Of a stretch of DNA of 64,000 nucleotides, positions 9,207 through 16,895 are shown piece by piece. The notes under the pieces are model-generated. The model did no database searches. It was not told the origin of the DNA and saw only the letters and a list, made by a program, of their open reading frames with translations. How positions within the stretch are numbered: position 1 is the first letter of the stretch; every line of letters begins with the position of its first letter. Origin of the DNA: Erwinia tracheiphila (GTDB lineage Bacteria > Pseudomonadota > Gammaproteobacteria > Enterobacterales > Enterobacteriaceae); the NCBI RefSeq assembly GCF_021365465.1, contig NZ_CP089932.1, positions 4,526,001-4,590,000 of the forward strand, written 5' to 3'. A program made the position numbers and the translations under genes.

Positions 9207-9479
9207 CTATCTTCGAGTGAGAATCTTTCTCAGCCTTCTTTCGCATCGTGCCTGTGCGAGCCAGTAGCGCTCTATTGGGCGGTTAACGTAATGGATTGTT
9301 GTGTCGTCCCGGTCAATCTTCGTCACAGGGCGCGTTTCTATTCCGGCGCGATGGAACATGCGCTGCGCCATAAAATGAGCAAGGCGCTTTATCGCGGTGT
9401 TCCGGCTAAAGCACCGGAACGTTTTTCCATGATGCGATACCACGTAGACCGGGGCGCTAACTCGCTGTAATGCCTGCAT
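9207..9479 (-). CDS. small basic protein of unknown function
   Basis: A 90-residue, arginine-rich protein (SRNTAIKRLAHFMAQRMFHRAG; ERYWLAQARCERRLRKILTRR in shorter pieces). I do not recognise a family. Its ATG overlaps the end of the ORF6N gene by one base, and the operon terminator follows, so it belongs to the antirepressor operon and may act with it. Confidence 0.55.
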   Translation of the reverse strand: MQALQRVSAPVYVVSHHGKTFRCFSRNTAIKRLAHFMAQRMFHRAGIETRPVTKIDRDDTTIHYVNRPIERYWLAQARCERRLRKILTRR

Positions 9480-10267
9480 CAGAAAATCCTTTTCAAATCG
9501 ATATCATTAACGGCCTTCCATGCCTCAGCAGGCCACGACTTCACTGTGCCATAAGTCTCGTCCGGCACATCTTTGGGAGATTTGCCGTTAGCTGCACACC
9601 ACTTTTTCATCGGCCAGTGATTAAAGGACTCTCCAGTGGCACGTTGCACCGCTTTGATGGTTGCATGTTTTTTACACTCACCGAGCTTCTCAGCTAATGC
9701 ATTAGCTCGTCGCTTTTCGACTGAAGCAGTTGCCATTGCCGTAGCTTCACGCTTCTCTCCAATCCATGCCTTGGTTTCGATCGCGTAATCACGCTGCTCC
9801 GTGATAATTCGGTTTTCTTTCACCTTAACCAGCAAATCTTCAAGAGCCTGTTCATAGGTAAGGGGAATACCAACATTCTGCCGGGGGTGAAAATATGCTG
9901 TCTCCATTTGCTCAAAGAAATTCCAAGCCTCATCGGTATCAACAATTTTCGACATGCGGGCCGCGCCCTTTTCACTCCAAAGGGTGAGGCTGCGTGCTTT
10001 GTTCGAGATTTGTGCGTCAGGATTGCTGACTCTCAAATCCGCCAGATCTTCGCCTGTGACCGTAAAGATATGTACGCCCTCAAGAAAACGCTCACGATGC
10101 GCATCAAGGTTGGTGCGGATATTGGTTTCTTTTGTACCGTACCCTTTTGCCAGGGTTCCAGTGGTCACAACTCGGATGCCAGCCCACTCAATAACTGGCA
10201 GCATATCAGGATCGACAAGTGAGATCGGGTTTGCTACATTAAAGCCAGTTGATGAAGATTGTTGCAT
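9479..10267 (-). CDS. ORF6N-domain antirepressor-like protein
   Basis: A 262-residue protein. Residues 18-80 (LPVIEWAGIRVVTTGTLA; HRERFLEGVHIFTVTGEDL) match the ORF6N DNA-binding domain of phage antirepressors. A charged helical middle and a C-terminal part with NHWPMKKWCAANGKSPKDV follow. ATG at 10267 is preferred to a TTG at 10279 because GGAG stands 6 bases before it. It follows a BRO-N gene on the same strand, and the pair sits behind an Arc-like repressor gene, much like arc-ant of P22. Its direct partner is not known. Confidence 0.8.
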   Translation of the reverse strand: MQQSSSTGFNVANPISLVDPDMLPVIEWAGIRVVTTGTLAKGYGTKETNIRTNLDAHRERFLEGVHIFTVTGEDLADLRVSNPDAQISNKARSLTLWSEKGAARMSKIVDTDEAWNFFEQMETAYFHPRQNVGIPLTYEQALEDLLVKVKENRIITEQRDYAIETKAWIGEKREATAMATASVEKRRANALAEKLGECKKHATIKAVQRATGESFNHWPMKKWCAANGKSPKDVPDETYGTVKSWPAEAWKAVNDIDLKRIF

Positions 10268-10346
10268 GTAAGACTCCAATTAGTAGTTGATGTGACCGCC
10301 AGCTCCACACTGGCGGTTTTTCTTTTTGCGCCGTCCCATACGCCAA

Positions 10347-10985
10347 TCAATGAATCCTCTCCTTCCCATTCAGTAGCGCCAACATTTTCTCAGCAGAACG
10401 AACAACGAAATTCATCCGATCCAAATCCTGCGATTCACGCACAAGAGCGGTGCGGTTTTTATCAATCATGAAACGGGTTCCTTTTGCCATGTCGTAAAGT
10501 GTTGAGGCAAATTTAGAGCCAATGTCTTCCATTGCAGGGTATAACGCTTCGCTCATGCGCTGACTTTTTTCCATCCACACCTGCATGTAGCAGAGGTATA
10601 TGATTTCCTCGTCGCTGAACTGTTTGGCGATTGGTGAATTAGCAACCTCCCGATCCAGAATATCAAGCACCCAGCGACGGAACTCTTTGGCGACCTCCGT
10701 GGTGGCAAACATAGCGATCAGGTGGCAACCTCGAAGTGAATAAACTCTGACCGATTTATTGCGTAAGCTATTGTTTATCCCGTTCACCCTCATATTGAGG
10801 GTCATTGTCATCGCATCGGTAAACTCGTCAGCGTTACGGGCATAAATCTGGCTGATGGCGTCAGTTTTTTTATACTTCAGTACCTTCGCTAGCTCTGTAG
10901 AGGTAATCCAAACCCGCCCTTTTTCTAGAACGGGAGTAAATGTGAAGTTCTGGAATGTGAGATCTGATTTAGCTACAATGTTCAT
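10347..10985 (-). CDS. BRO-N domain antirepressor-like protein
   Basis: A 212-residue protein with an N-terminal BRO-N/P22AR_N-type domain (residues 12-110; RVWITSTELAKVLKYKKTDA, then VYSLRGCHLIAMFATTEVAKEF) and an alpha-helical C-terminal part. In P22-type phages such proteins bind and inactivate the CI-like repressor. The start at 10985 has an AAGGA site; longer reading in the same frame would overlap the RHH gene upstream. It is the second gene of the operon that begins at 11226. Confidence 0.8.
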   Translation of the reverse strand: MNIVAKSDLTFQNFTFTPVLEKGRVWITSTELAKVLKYKKTDAISQIYARNADEFTDAMTMTLNMRVNGINNSLRNKSVRVYSLRGCHLIAMFATTEVAKEFRRWVLDILDREVANSPIAKQFSDEEIIYLCYMQVWMEKSQRMSEALYPAMEDIGSKFASTLYDMAKGTRFMIDKNRTALVRESQDLDRMNFVVRSAEKMLALLNGKERIH

Positions 10986-11058
10986 GTTCGTTTCCTTAGA
11001 CGGTTCGGACAAGCTGAGGCCCTGACTATCGCAAGTAGTTGGGGCCTTACCATTTCTG

Positions 11059-11226
11059 CTACGCACTCTTCTGCTTCCCAAGAATACGATTCCTGCGCTC
11101 AACCAAAATCTTCGCCACTTCGCTGTTAAACGAACGACCAGATAACTTAGCCTGCTCCTTGTACCAATCCCCCACTTCTGGATCTAAACGCAACGGGTAA
11201 GGATTAACCTGCTTGACTACTGACAT
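11059..11226 (-). CDS. Arc-type ribbon-helix-helix repressor
   Basis: A 55-residue protein: VKQVNPYPLRLDPEVGDWYK followed by SGRSFNSEVAKILVERR. This is the beta-strand, helix, helix layout of Arc/Mnt repressors, with the family's short length (Arc has 53 residues). GGAGG lies 5 bases before the ATG. It is first in a minus-strand operon with two antirepressor-like genes, as arc precedes ant in P22, and it faces another RHH gene across a 131-bp operator region. It probably represses its own operon. Confidence 0.85.
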   Translation of the reverse strand: MSVVKQVNPYPLRLDPEVGDWYKEQAKLSGRSFNSEVAKILVERRNRILGKQKSA

Positions 11227-11357
11227 TCACACCTCCATGATACATAATGATACAACAGTAAAACCGTATGAAATGATTTTATGTATCATAACGTATCGTT
11301 GTCAAGAAATTAAAAAGCTATACGATGTATCTTTTTCTATCTTCGTGAGTCATTTTT
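11227..11357. promoter_or_regulatory. divergent operator region of immI-like module
   Basis: This AT-rich segment separates two divergent RHH genes. GATAC stands at 11239-11243 and 11249-11253 and its complement GTATC at 11283-11287, 11293-11297 and 11327-11331, often as pairs 10 bp apart. Such short half-sites in tandem are what Arc/Mnt-type proteins bind. A plus-strand promoter TTGTCA (11299-11304), 16 bp, TACGAT (11321-11326) overlaps the sites. The minus-strand promoter is less clear (TATCAT near 11236-11254). Confidence 0.65.
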
Positions 11358-11786
11358 ATGAAAAAGGAATATTCTCCTTACCCTTTCAGAATGCCAGCTG
11401 AAATGCGTGAAGAAGTTGAGGCAAAGGCCAATGAGGCGGGAAGAAGCCTTCAGCAGGAGATGCTTAGACGAATCGACTTATCATTAAATCTTGAGCGCCT
11501 TTTTGGGTCGAGGAACCCTAGCATTGATGCTATGTATGCGTTTGTGGCGGATAATTGGAAAAACTATCATTCGGCAGAAGCGAAAATCTTTGAACTTGAA
11601 GCTGAGATAAATAAGTTAAAAGATCACAACCGCATCCTTACTCAGTCAACTAAAATCAGTGATGACCTACGCTTTGCTAATCTTCGTAGGAATTTGGATG
11701 TGGCATTGCAGGCACTGAATAAAGCTCAGGCTGATTTACCACCACTCCCACAACCAATCGCCACACCCAACAAAAAGCCCAGCTGA
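11358..11786 (+). CDS. Mnt-like RHH regulator with long C-terminal tail
   Basis: A 142-residue protein. Residues 1-40 (YSPYPFRMPAEMREEVEAKA, then GRSLQQEMLRRIDLSL) form an Arc-type ribbon-helix-helix domain. Residues 68-125 look like a coiled coil (AEAKIFELEAEINKLKDHN), and the tail is proline-rich. Mnt of P22 also has an RHH domain plus a coiled-coil tetramerisation tail, but is only about 82 residues long. It is transcribed away from the arc-like gene, as mnt is in P22. Confidence 0.78.
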   Translation: MKKEYSPYPFRMPAEMREEVEAKANEAGRSLQQEMLRRIDLSLNLERLFGSRNPSIDAMYAFVADNWKNYHSAEAKIFELEAEINKLKDHNRILTQSTKISDDLRFANLRRNLDVALQALNKAQADLPPLPQPIATPNKKPS

Positions 11787-11797
11787 CTAGGTTCTTG

Positions 11798-12028
11798 TTA
11801 ACTTTCATCAAGAGTAGCAAGCAAGGACGTGCGCAACTCTTCTTGTGTCATCTTTAACTCGCCGCTTTCTGCTTGTCGGCGAAGGTCATCGACAACCATT
11901 TTTGTGAATTCTGTAGGGGTAATCTCGTGTGAGATTTTGACTTTAAATCCCAAAAGAAGGCGCAGACCAGAATGAAACATAGTTAAAACATTACGAATCG
12001 AGGGATTGTATATGGTGGATAAGGTCAT
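11798..12028 (-). CDS. small protein of unknown function
   Basis: A 76-residue reading frame opposed to its neighbours. The C-terminal half is acidic and helical (TEFTKMVVDDLRRQAESGEL). The N-terminal 20 residues overlap the start of the plus-strand gene at 12012, and the upstream GGGAAAAG is a weak ribosome site; a later ATG at 11980 would avoid the overlap but has no ribosome site. I do not recognise a family. Confidence 0.4.
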   Translation of the reverse strand: MTLSTIYNPSIRNVLTMFHSGLRLLLGFKVKISHEITPTEFTKMVVDDLRRQAESGELKMTQEELRTSLLATLDES

Positions 12029-12356
12029 TTTTTCTTTTCCCGCTTCAGAATTGAAAGAGATTGAGGATGCTTTTTCTACGTGGTCTGTTGATTACGAGCG
12101 CCATGGTCCAGTGCTGGCTTACGACTCTACGGACTATATCTTGCAGCTTATCGTCGATGTAGCCACATCACCGTACTCAACAAACTGCCTGGTTGGGGCG
12201 CTTGCCTACTACTTCGGTAGAAATAAAAGCAAGGTGATCAAAGTCAAGAAGTCAGACGGATTCGAGTTCCTATCTCAAGGGCACAGCTTTAAGGAAAGTC
12301 ATGAACTGCTGAAAACAGCACTGTCCATGGAGTTGGATGACAAAAAGCCCACCTGA
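12012..12356 (+). CDS. cargo protein of unknown function
   Basis: A 114-residue protein with no signal peptide or obvious membrane segment (VDKVIFSFPASELKEIEDAF at the N-terminus). The ATG at 12012 is chosen because GAGGGA precedes it by 6 bases. It lies with 12383-12802 on the plus strand, against the late operon, in an AT-rich stretch. This is the arrangement of a moron (a gene expressed independently from the prophage), but no function is visible. Confidence 0.6.
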   Translation: MVDKVIFSFPASELKEIEDAFSTWSVDYERHGPVLAYDSTDYILQLIVDVATSPYSTNCLVGALAYYFGRNKSKVIKVKKSDGFEFLSQGHSFKESHELLKTALSMELDDKKPT

Positions 12357-12382
12357 GTCAGCTAATTCAAACAGAGGATGAA

Positions 12383-12802
12383 ATGATAAAAAAAACCATA
12401 GCCCTTTCACTTCTTGTTTCCATCAATGCATTCGCCTATGAGCTGCCAGTTGACGGGAAAGGTGGTTACATTGATGAGTGCAATAACTACGCAAACAAGA
12501 AATCGGATATTTTCATAAAAGAACACAACATAAAATTCAAACCCTATTCGTTACATGTCGGAGAAAAAATTACTGAAGATAAGGATTGGAATGAAACCAG
12601 TTTCAAAACCTCCTTGTCGGCTGTTTGCGCTATGGGCCACTTTTATGCCAAAGGGAATAAAGGTGAGGCTGACTCGGTAAAATGGACTTTGCAAAGCAAT
12701 TCCTATGACACTATGTACCAATCGGTAGCTGGTGACGTTCGGGGTGAAGACTTGGTTTTGTTAATTAAGAATGCCGTTATCTTTGGACGTGACGTGAAAT
12801 AA
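12383..12802 (+). CDS. exported protein of unknown function
   Basis: A 139-residue protein with a clear Sec signal peptide: KK near the N-terminus, a hydrophobic stretch (IALSLLVSINAFA) and a likely cut after AFA at residue 17 or 18. The mature part holds two cysteines (in DECNNYAN and SAVCAMGH) that could form one disulfide bond in the periplasm. The GAGGATG ribosome site supports the start. It could alter the lysogen's envelope, but that is an inference. The IS element begins 6 bp after its stop. Confidence 0.7.
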   Translation: MIKKTIALSLLVSINAFAYELPVDGKGGYIDECNNYANKKSDIFIKEHNIKFKPYSLHVGEKITEDKDWNETSFKTSLSAVCAMGHFYAKGNKGEADSVKWTLQSNSYDTMYQSVAGDVRGEDLVLLIKNAVIFGRDVK

Positions 12803-12808
12803 TTCACC

Positions 12809-14009
12809 TGTACTAGCTCAGACCTGATCTGACAGTTACCGGTTATTTATACAGGTGTCTGTCAGATTACATCTGGTTCAGATTTTTTTCTGCCCAGACT
12901 CGTTTACCATCAAGTAACGTGGCCATTGGCGTACGCCCGCAGCACATTTTTCCCTGATGAGTTCGCTCATTATTGTAATGCCACAACCAGTTGTCCAGAT
13001 CCGTTTGCAGGCTCTCCAGGTCTTCGTATAACTTCTTACGGAACGTAACCTGATAAAAATCCTGCAAAATAGTTTTATGGAAGCGCTCGCAGATGCCGTT
13101 CGTCTGCGGAGACATCGCCTTCGTTTTTGTATGGTCGATATCGTTGATGGCCAGATACAGCTGGTAATCATGCTGCTCCACCTTACCACAGTACTCCGTT
13201 CCCCTGTCGGTCAGGATCCTCAGCATCGGCAGTCCCTGAGCCTCGTAGAACGGCAGTACGCGATCATTGAGCAGGTCTGCGGCGGTGATCGGCGTTTTAC
13301 TCGTATACAGCTTGCAGTGTGCCACTTTCGAGTACGTATCCACGAACGTCTGCTGGTAGATACGACCCACACCTTTCAGATTGCCCACGTAGAAGGTGTC
13401 CTGCGACCCGAGATAACCCGGGTGAGCAGTTTCGATTTCTCCGCTGGCCTCGTCATCGTGGGCCTTCTTCTCCAGCGCTGCGATTTGAGCGTCGGTAAGC
13501 ACGATGCCTTCTCTGGCGACCTTTTCCTCAAGTGCCTTCAGGCGTTTACGGAAGTTCTCCAGGTCGTGCCGTTGCCAGATGGAGCGCACGCCGCTACCGG
13601 AGATAAACACGCCTTTTTTACGCAGCTCATTACTGGTCCGGTGTTGCCCGTGGGCCGGGAACTCAACGGCATATTCAACAACAGCGCGTTCAGTGGCTTC
13701 GTCGGCGCGGTTCTTCAGGTTGGGGACGCGGCGGTTCTGGTTAATCAGCGCATCGATGCCGCCTTCAGCAGCCAGTTCCTGATAACGGTAAAACGTGTCG
13801 CGTGACACGCCCATGATCTTGCAGGCTTTTGATACGTTACCGAGTTCTTCGGCGAGATTGAGCAGGCCGGCTTTGTGTTTGATGATGGGATTGTTAGTAT
13901 GAATCATGAGAGTTACCTCGCGTTTTGTTTAAGGATTAGACACCCATATCAAAACCGGTAACTCTCAACCTTTCAAGGTCCAGTGTCAGATCAAGTCGCG
14001 ACTAATACA
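12809..14009. mobile_element. IS481-family insertion sequence
   Basis: A 1201-bp element with imperfect terminal inverted repeats of about 26 bp: TGTACTAG..GAC.TGATCTGACA at the left, and the complement of TGTATTAG..GAC.TGATCTGACA at the right. The 7-bp sequence ATTCACC flanks it at 12802-12808 and 14010-14016 as a target duplication. It landed exactly between the stop codons of the exported-protein gene and the tape measure gene, and neither protein is shortened. The clean duplication points to a single simple insertion. Confidence 0.9.
12867..13907 (-). CDS. IS481-family transposase
   Basis: A 346-residue DDE transposase. An N-terminal helix-turn-helix (VSKACKIMGVSRDTFYRYQE, residues 24-43) is followed by a second HTH and the integrase core. 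The catalytic residues are visible: D in SQDTFYVG, D in RILTDRGTEYCG and E in TNGICERFHKT. The C-terminal YNNERTHQGKMCCGRTP is typical of the family. It fills most of the element and appears intact, so the IS may be active. Confidence 0.93.
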   Translation of the reverse strand: MIHTNNPIIKHKAGLLNLAEELGNVSKACKIMGVSRDTFYRYQELAAEGGIDALINQNRRVPNLKNRADEATERAVVEYAVEFPAHGQHRTSNELRKKGVFISGSGVRSIWQRHDLENFRKRLKALEEKVAREGIVLTDAQIAALEKKAHDDEASGEIETAHPGYLGSQDTFYVGNLKGVGRIYQQTFVDTYSKVAHCKLYTSKTPITAADLLNDRVLPFYEAQGLPMLRILTDRGTEYCGKVEQHDYQLYLAINDIDHTKTKAMSPQTNGICERFHKTILQDFYQVTFRKKLYEDLESLQTDLDNWLWHYNNERTHQGKMCCGRTPMATLLDGKRVWAEKNLNQM

Positions 14010-14011
14010 AT

Positions 14012-15832
14012 TCACCCATTCCCAGAAACAAAAGACCCGCCCATGCTACTACGGCGCTGCTGCTCTGCAATAGACTTCGTTATGGCATCGACGCTTTGAG
14101 GATTGGTGTTTACCTGCACGGTGCCGATGTGGGTAGTGCTGGTCTGGCTGTTGTCAGTGGTTTGCGCTCCGGCTGGCATTTGCCCAAGAGCCGAAATTCT
14201 GGACAGGTCTGCACCGTAGTTCTCGGATACTCGCCCAACGTATTCCTTTGTTTCTTTATTTAAATCCTGCGGACGTGCCCCTGAGTTTATCCATTTATCT
14301 AACGAACCAAACCCAACATTATAAGCTTTGAGAGCCAGGTCAACATTCCCATGATATCGATTAATGAGCATGTTGAGGTATTTCCTCGCCGCCTCGCGGG
14401 ACTTAACTGGGTCGCGCCGTTCATCGACCTCAGAATCAACACGCAGGCCCATTTCACGCGCAGTATCAGGCATGAACTGGTAGCGACCTGTAGCACCTCT
14501 CGGAGATACAGCATTAATATCTCCACGGCCAGCGCTCTCAGCCTTAGCAACAGCATCAAGCAATCGGTCCATTGAAAAACTACCAACATTCAACGATTGA
14601 CCATGTTGTACAGGCCCATTATCTTCTCCGCGTTTGTCTTTCAGTTGTTGCTCGTAGTTGTACCAGCCGCCAGCCTTGATTCTTCCCATCAGGGATTCCC
14701 AGAATGAAGATGTTCCATCATGCTGAGTAACGGTATCGCTCAACTCACTGGCCTGCCTGGCTGCAAAGACGCCCGCTGCAAGGGTCGGGTTCTTTAAAGC
14801 CAAAAGGAGGTTTAATGCATTACCCTTCCCTCCAACAGCTTCAGAAAATTTTTTAGCCCATTCTGAACCATCTTTAAAGAAGCCAATGATGTTAGATTTG
14901 TTTTGGTCGATCCAGCTGCTGAAATCTTTCATTCCTTTCGTTATATCTGGCCCAAACGCCAAAACCAGACTACTTCCGACGCCACTTATAGCTACATCAA
15001 GATCTTGCATGATTGTTTTAACTTCCCGCGCCTGCTTAATGGCTTCGTCGCTGGAGCTGGATTTCTTTTGAAACTGAGCCTGATTTTTATCAAGGCTGCC
15101 ATCCAGAATTGAGGGTAGTAGAGAAGCATCAATGCCTACACGTTGCATCCAAATTTGCGCCTGCTCCTTTGGCAATTTGCGCAAAGCTTCCTCTGTACGA
15201 CGAAACATTTCATCTGCGTCTTTAGCGCCGAGAATGTCAACCCCTGTCTGGGTGCCAAGTTGCAGGGTGGCTACAGTGCTCTCATCAGGCGCACCAATAC
15301 CGGATGTTGACCAGTTTTTGGCATTCTTCATTTTCGTTAATGCAGACGTAATAGCCTCAGATGAACTGCCTACAGATTCAGCTGCATTTTTGTAGCCATC
15401 AACAACCTTGGGATCAAGTCCAAGATTGCTGGAGGCATTACCCAAATCAACGAGACTGTTTGTTGCGGAGGTAAAAAGTCGGCGCGTTCCCTCAATAGAC
15501 AGTGCCAGGCCTAAAAACTTAGCCGCGCCAGCCTGCACACCGCTAAATGCCTCTTTGCCATGCTTTCCAAATGCCTTCGCGCCTTTAGCCATACCAAAGA
15601 AACCACTGCTTAACAGGCCGAAGGGGCGCTTTGTATCCTCGGATGTCCGCTTGAGTTGTTTGCCTACTTTATCAACGGCAGTCCCTGCTTTCTTAGTGCT
15701 GTCAGCAGTGACATCCATCGAATCAGTGACATTCTTACCCAGGTCTTTTGCGCCCTCTTCGACCTTCTTTTTGCCTGACATAAACTCGTCGGCACGGACG
15801 GTGACTTTGTAGGCAAGCTCTTCAATGATCAT
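14012..15832 (-). CDS. tail tape measure protein with transglycosylase domain
   Basis: A 606-residue protein that sets tail length and is ejected ahead of the DNA. The first 120 residues are helical with many K/D pairs (VEEGAKDLGKNVTDSMDVTA), and hydrophobic segments follow. Residues about 420-530 form a soluble lytic transglycosylase domain: catalytic E near 432 in AVAKAESAG, then GATGRYQFMPDTAREMG and ALKAYNVGFG. This would cut peptidoglycan during entry. At 606 residues it is short for a tape measure, so a short tail is expected. Its ATGA start overlaps the stop of the frameshifted chaperone. Confidence 0.92.
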   Translation of the reverse strand: MIIEELAYKVTVRADEFMSGKKKVEEGAKDLGKNVTDSMDVTADSTKKAGTAVDKVGKQLKRTSEDTKRPFGLLSSGFFGMAKGAKAFGKHGKEAFSGVQAGAAKFLGLALSIEGTRRLFTSATNSLVDLGNASSNLGLDPKVVDGYKNAAESVGSSSEAITSALTKMKNAKNWSTSGIGAPDESTVATLQLGTQTGVDILGAKDADEMFRRTEEALRKLPKEQAQIWMQRVGIDASLLPSILDGSLDKNQAQFQKKSSSSDEAIKQAREVKTIMQDLDVAISGVGSSLVLAFGPDITKGMKDFSSWIDQNKSNIIGFFKDGSEWAKKFSEAVGGKGNALNLLLALKNPTLAAGVFAARQASELSDTVTQHDGTSSFWESLMGRIKAGGWYNYEQQLKDKRGEDNGPVQHGQSLNVGSFSMDRLLDAVAKAESAGRGDINAVSPRGATGRYQFMPDTAREMGLRVDSEVDERRDPVKSREAARKYLNMLINRYHGNVDLALKAYNVGFGSLDKWINSGARPQDLNKETKEYVGRVSENYGADLSRISALGQMPAGAQTTDNSQTSTTHIGTVQVNTNPQSVDAITKSIAEQQRRSSMGGSFVSGNG

Positions 15833-16451
15833 CGGTTCTTACTCAGGTGCAGCCGCCAGGCTGTTTCGTTGTGCGCCTTAACCGCTATTACTTCCAGCAG
15901 GTTATACATATCCCTCACAGAGAGTTCGCTTTGCAACTGAGAATACGTGGCCTGGCCGGAACATATGACCGCATAAATGTTCTTTGGCACATTAACTGAC
16001 TCGGTTAACTTTCTGGGGATTTCTGGCGTGTTGAGGTGCGGAAACTTTACCCGGCGGCGAGTGATAAAAAACCGAAGTTCAGCTCGAAAACCTTATCCTT
16101 CAGTTGGCGGATTGTGGTGATTTCCTCAAAATCAATTTTCTCTATTGCTCGCGTGACCTGTTTACCCTGGTGGTTGATGGTAATTTCCACGGTTGATAGC
16201 AGCTTTTCAGAGATATAGCGTGATGTGGCAGCAGGGGCAGCAGAAAGCACCGAAAGTCCCACGGTAGCCAGGCCAGCCACGCCCATCGACACAATATCAG
16301 ATGGCAGTGAATTAAATTCTCCCTGCCCCATTGCACGATAGATTTCCTCTGACAGTTCCTCGGCATCCCATGCTGACATTTCAGTTATCTGGAATTTCTT
16401 GCCGTTATCGCGCCCATCCTCAGCGATAAATTCAATGGTTTTTCTGCTCAT
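15829..16451 (-). CDS. tail assembly chaperone GT-like frameshift product
   Basis: A predicted 207-residue fusion. Ribosomes reading the 134-codon gene from 16451 meet T TTT TTA at 16071-16065, a canonical -1 slippery heptamer in the correct phase. After the shift the frame stays open for 78 codons (ITRRRVKFPHLNTPEIPRKL and on) to the TGA at 15831-15829, which overlaps the tape measure ATG. This is the gpG/gpGT (lambda) or E/E' (P2) arrangement placed, as always, just before the tape measure gene. Confidence 0.85.
16047..16451 (-). CDS. tail assembly chaperone, G-like short form
   Basis: A 134-residue protein translated without frameshifting. SRKTIEFIAEDGRDNGKKFQ at the N-terminus and WDAEELSEEIYRAMGQGEF resemble short tail chaperones of myoviruses. 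Such proteins coat the tape measure during tail assembly together with the longer frameshifted form. The stop TAA lies 16 bases after the slippery site. The start overlaps the stop of the tail tube gene by one base. Confidence 0.82.
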   Translation of the reverse strand: MSRKTIEFIAEDGRDNGKKFQITEMSAWDAEELSEEIYRAMGQGEFNSLPSDIVSMGVAGLATVGLSVLSAAPAATSRYISEKLLSTVEITINHQGKQVTRAIEKIDFEEITTIRQLKDKVFELNFGFLSLAAG

Positions 16452-16885
16452 TATGCCGGACTCGATGTGACTGATTCAAAATGGAAGACGGCAGGACGCG
16501 ATTGCAATATCCTCTTGCCTGGTGGTATTTGCGTCCACGTATAGAGAACGCCATTAACAAAATTGTACTTCACACTTAATGCAGGAATGATCAGCGTCGC
16601 ATTGCAGGCAAACTTGCCGACTGCCGTCCGTTCTGCTGCATACCACTTATCAATCAGTGATCCGGCGTTTGAGGTCGGCATAAGATTGACGGTGAAATCC
16701 TGCGGGTTGAAAATAAAGCCAGCGTGGTATTTCCCGTCAGCGGACATCATGTCTTCGGCATTCTGCAATGCTCCAGCCTCAAACATGTCTTCTGCGGCGT
16801 AATCATCAACATCAAATCCGCCCGGATAGAAGGATGGGACAACGATATTTAATTTTGAATTAGCGCTGGTAATGTCGATTGGCAT
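16451..16885 (-). CDS. tail tube protein (DUF3277-like)
   Basis: A 144-residue, beta-rich protein directly behind the sheath gene, in the usual place of the tube. It begins with DITSANSKLNIVVPSFYPGG and contains PQDFTVNLMPTSNAGSLIDK, typical of the DUF3277-type structural proteins that accompany DUF3383 sheaths. It would form the inner tube through which DNA passes. Confidence 0.8.
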   Translation of the reverse strand: MPIDITSANSKLNIVVPSFYPGGFDVDDYAAEDMFEAGALQNAEDMMSADGKYHAGFIFNPQDFTVNLMPTSNAGSLIDKWYAAERTAVGKFACNATLIIPALSVKYNFVNGVLYTWTQIPPGKRILQSRPAVFHFESVTSSPA

Positions 16886-16895
16886 CGCTTAATCC

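Noticed and set aside
12878..13805. Open frames antisense to the IS transposase
   Set aside because: They mirror the codon structure of the transposase gene and have no plausible start or domain.
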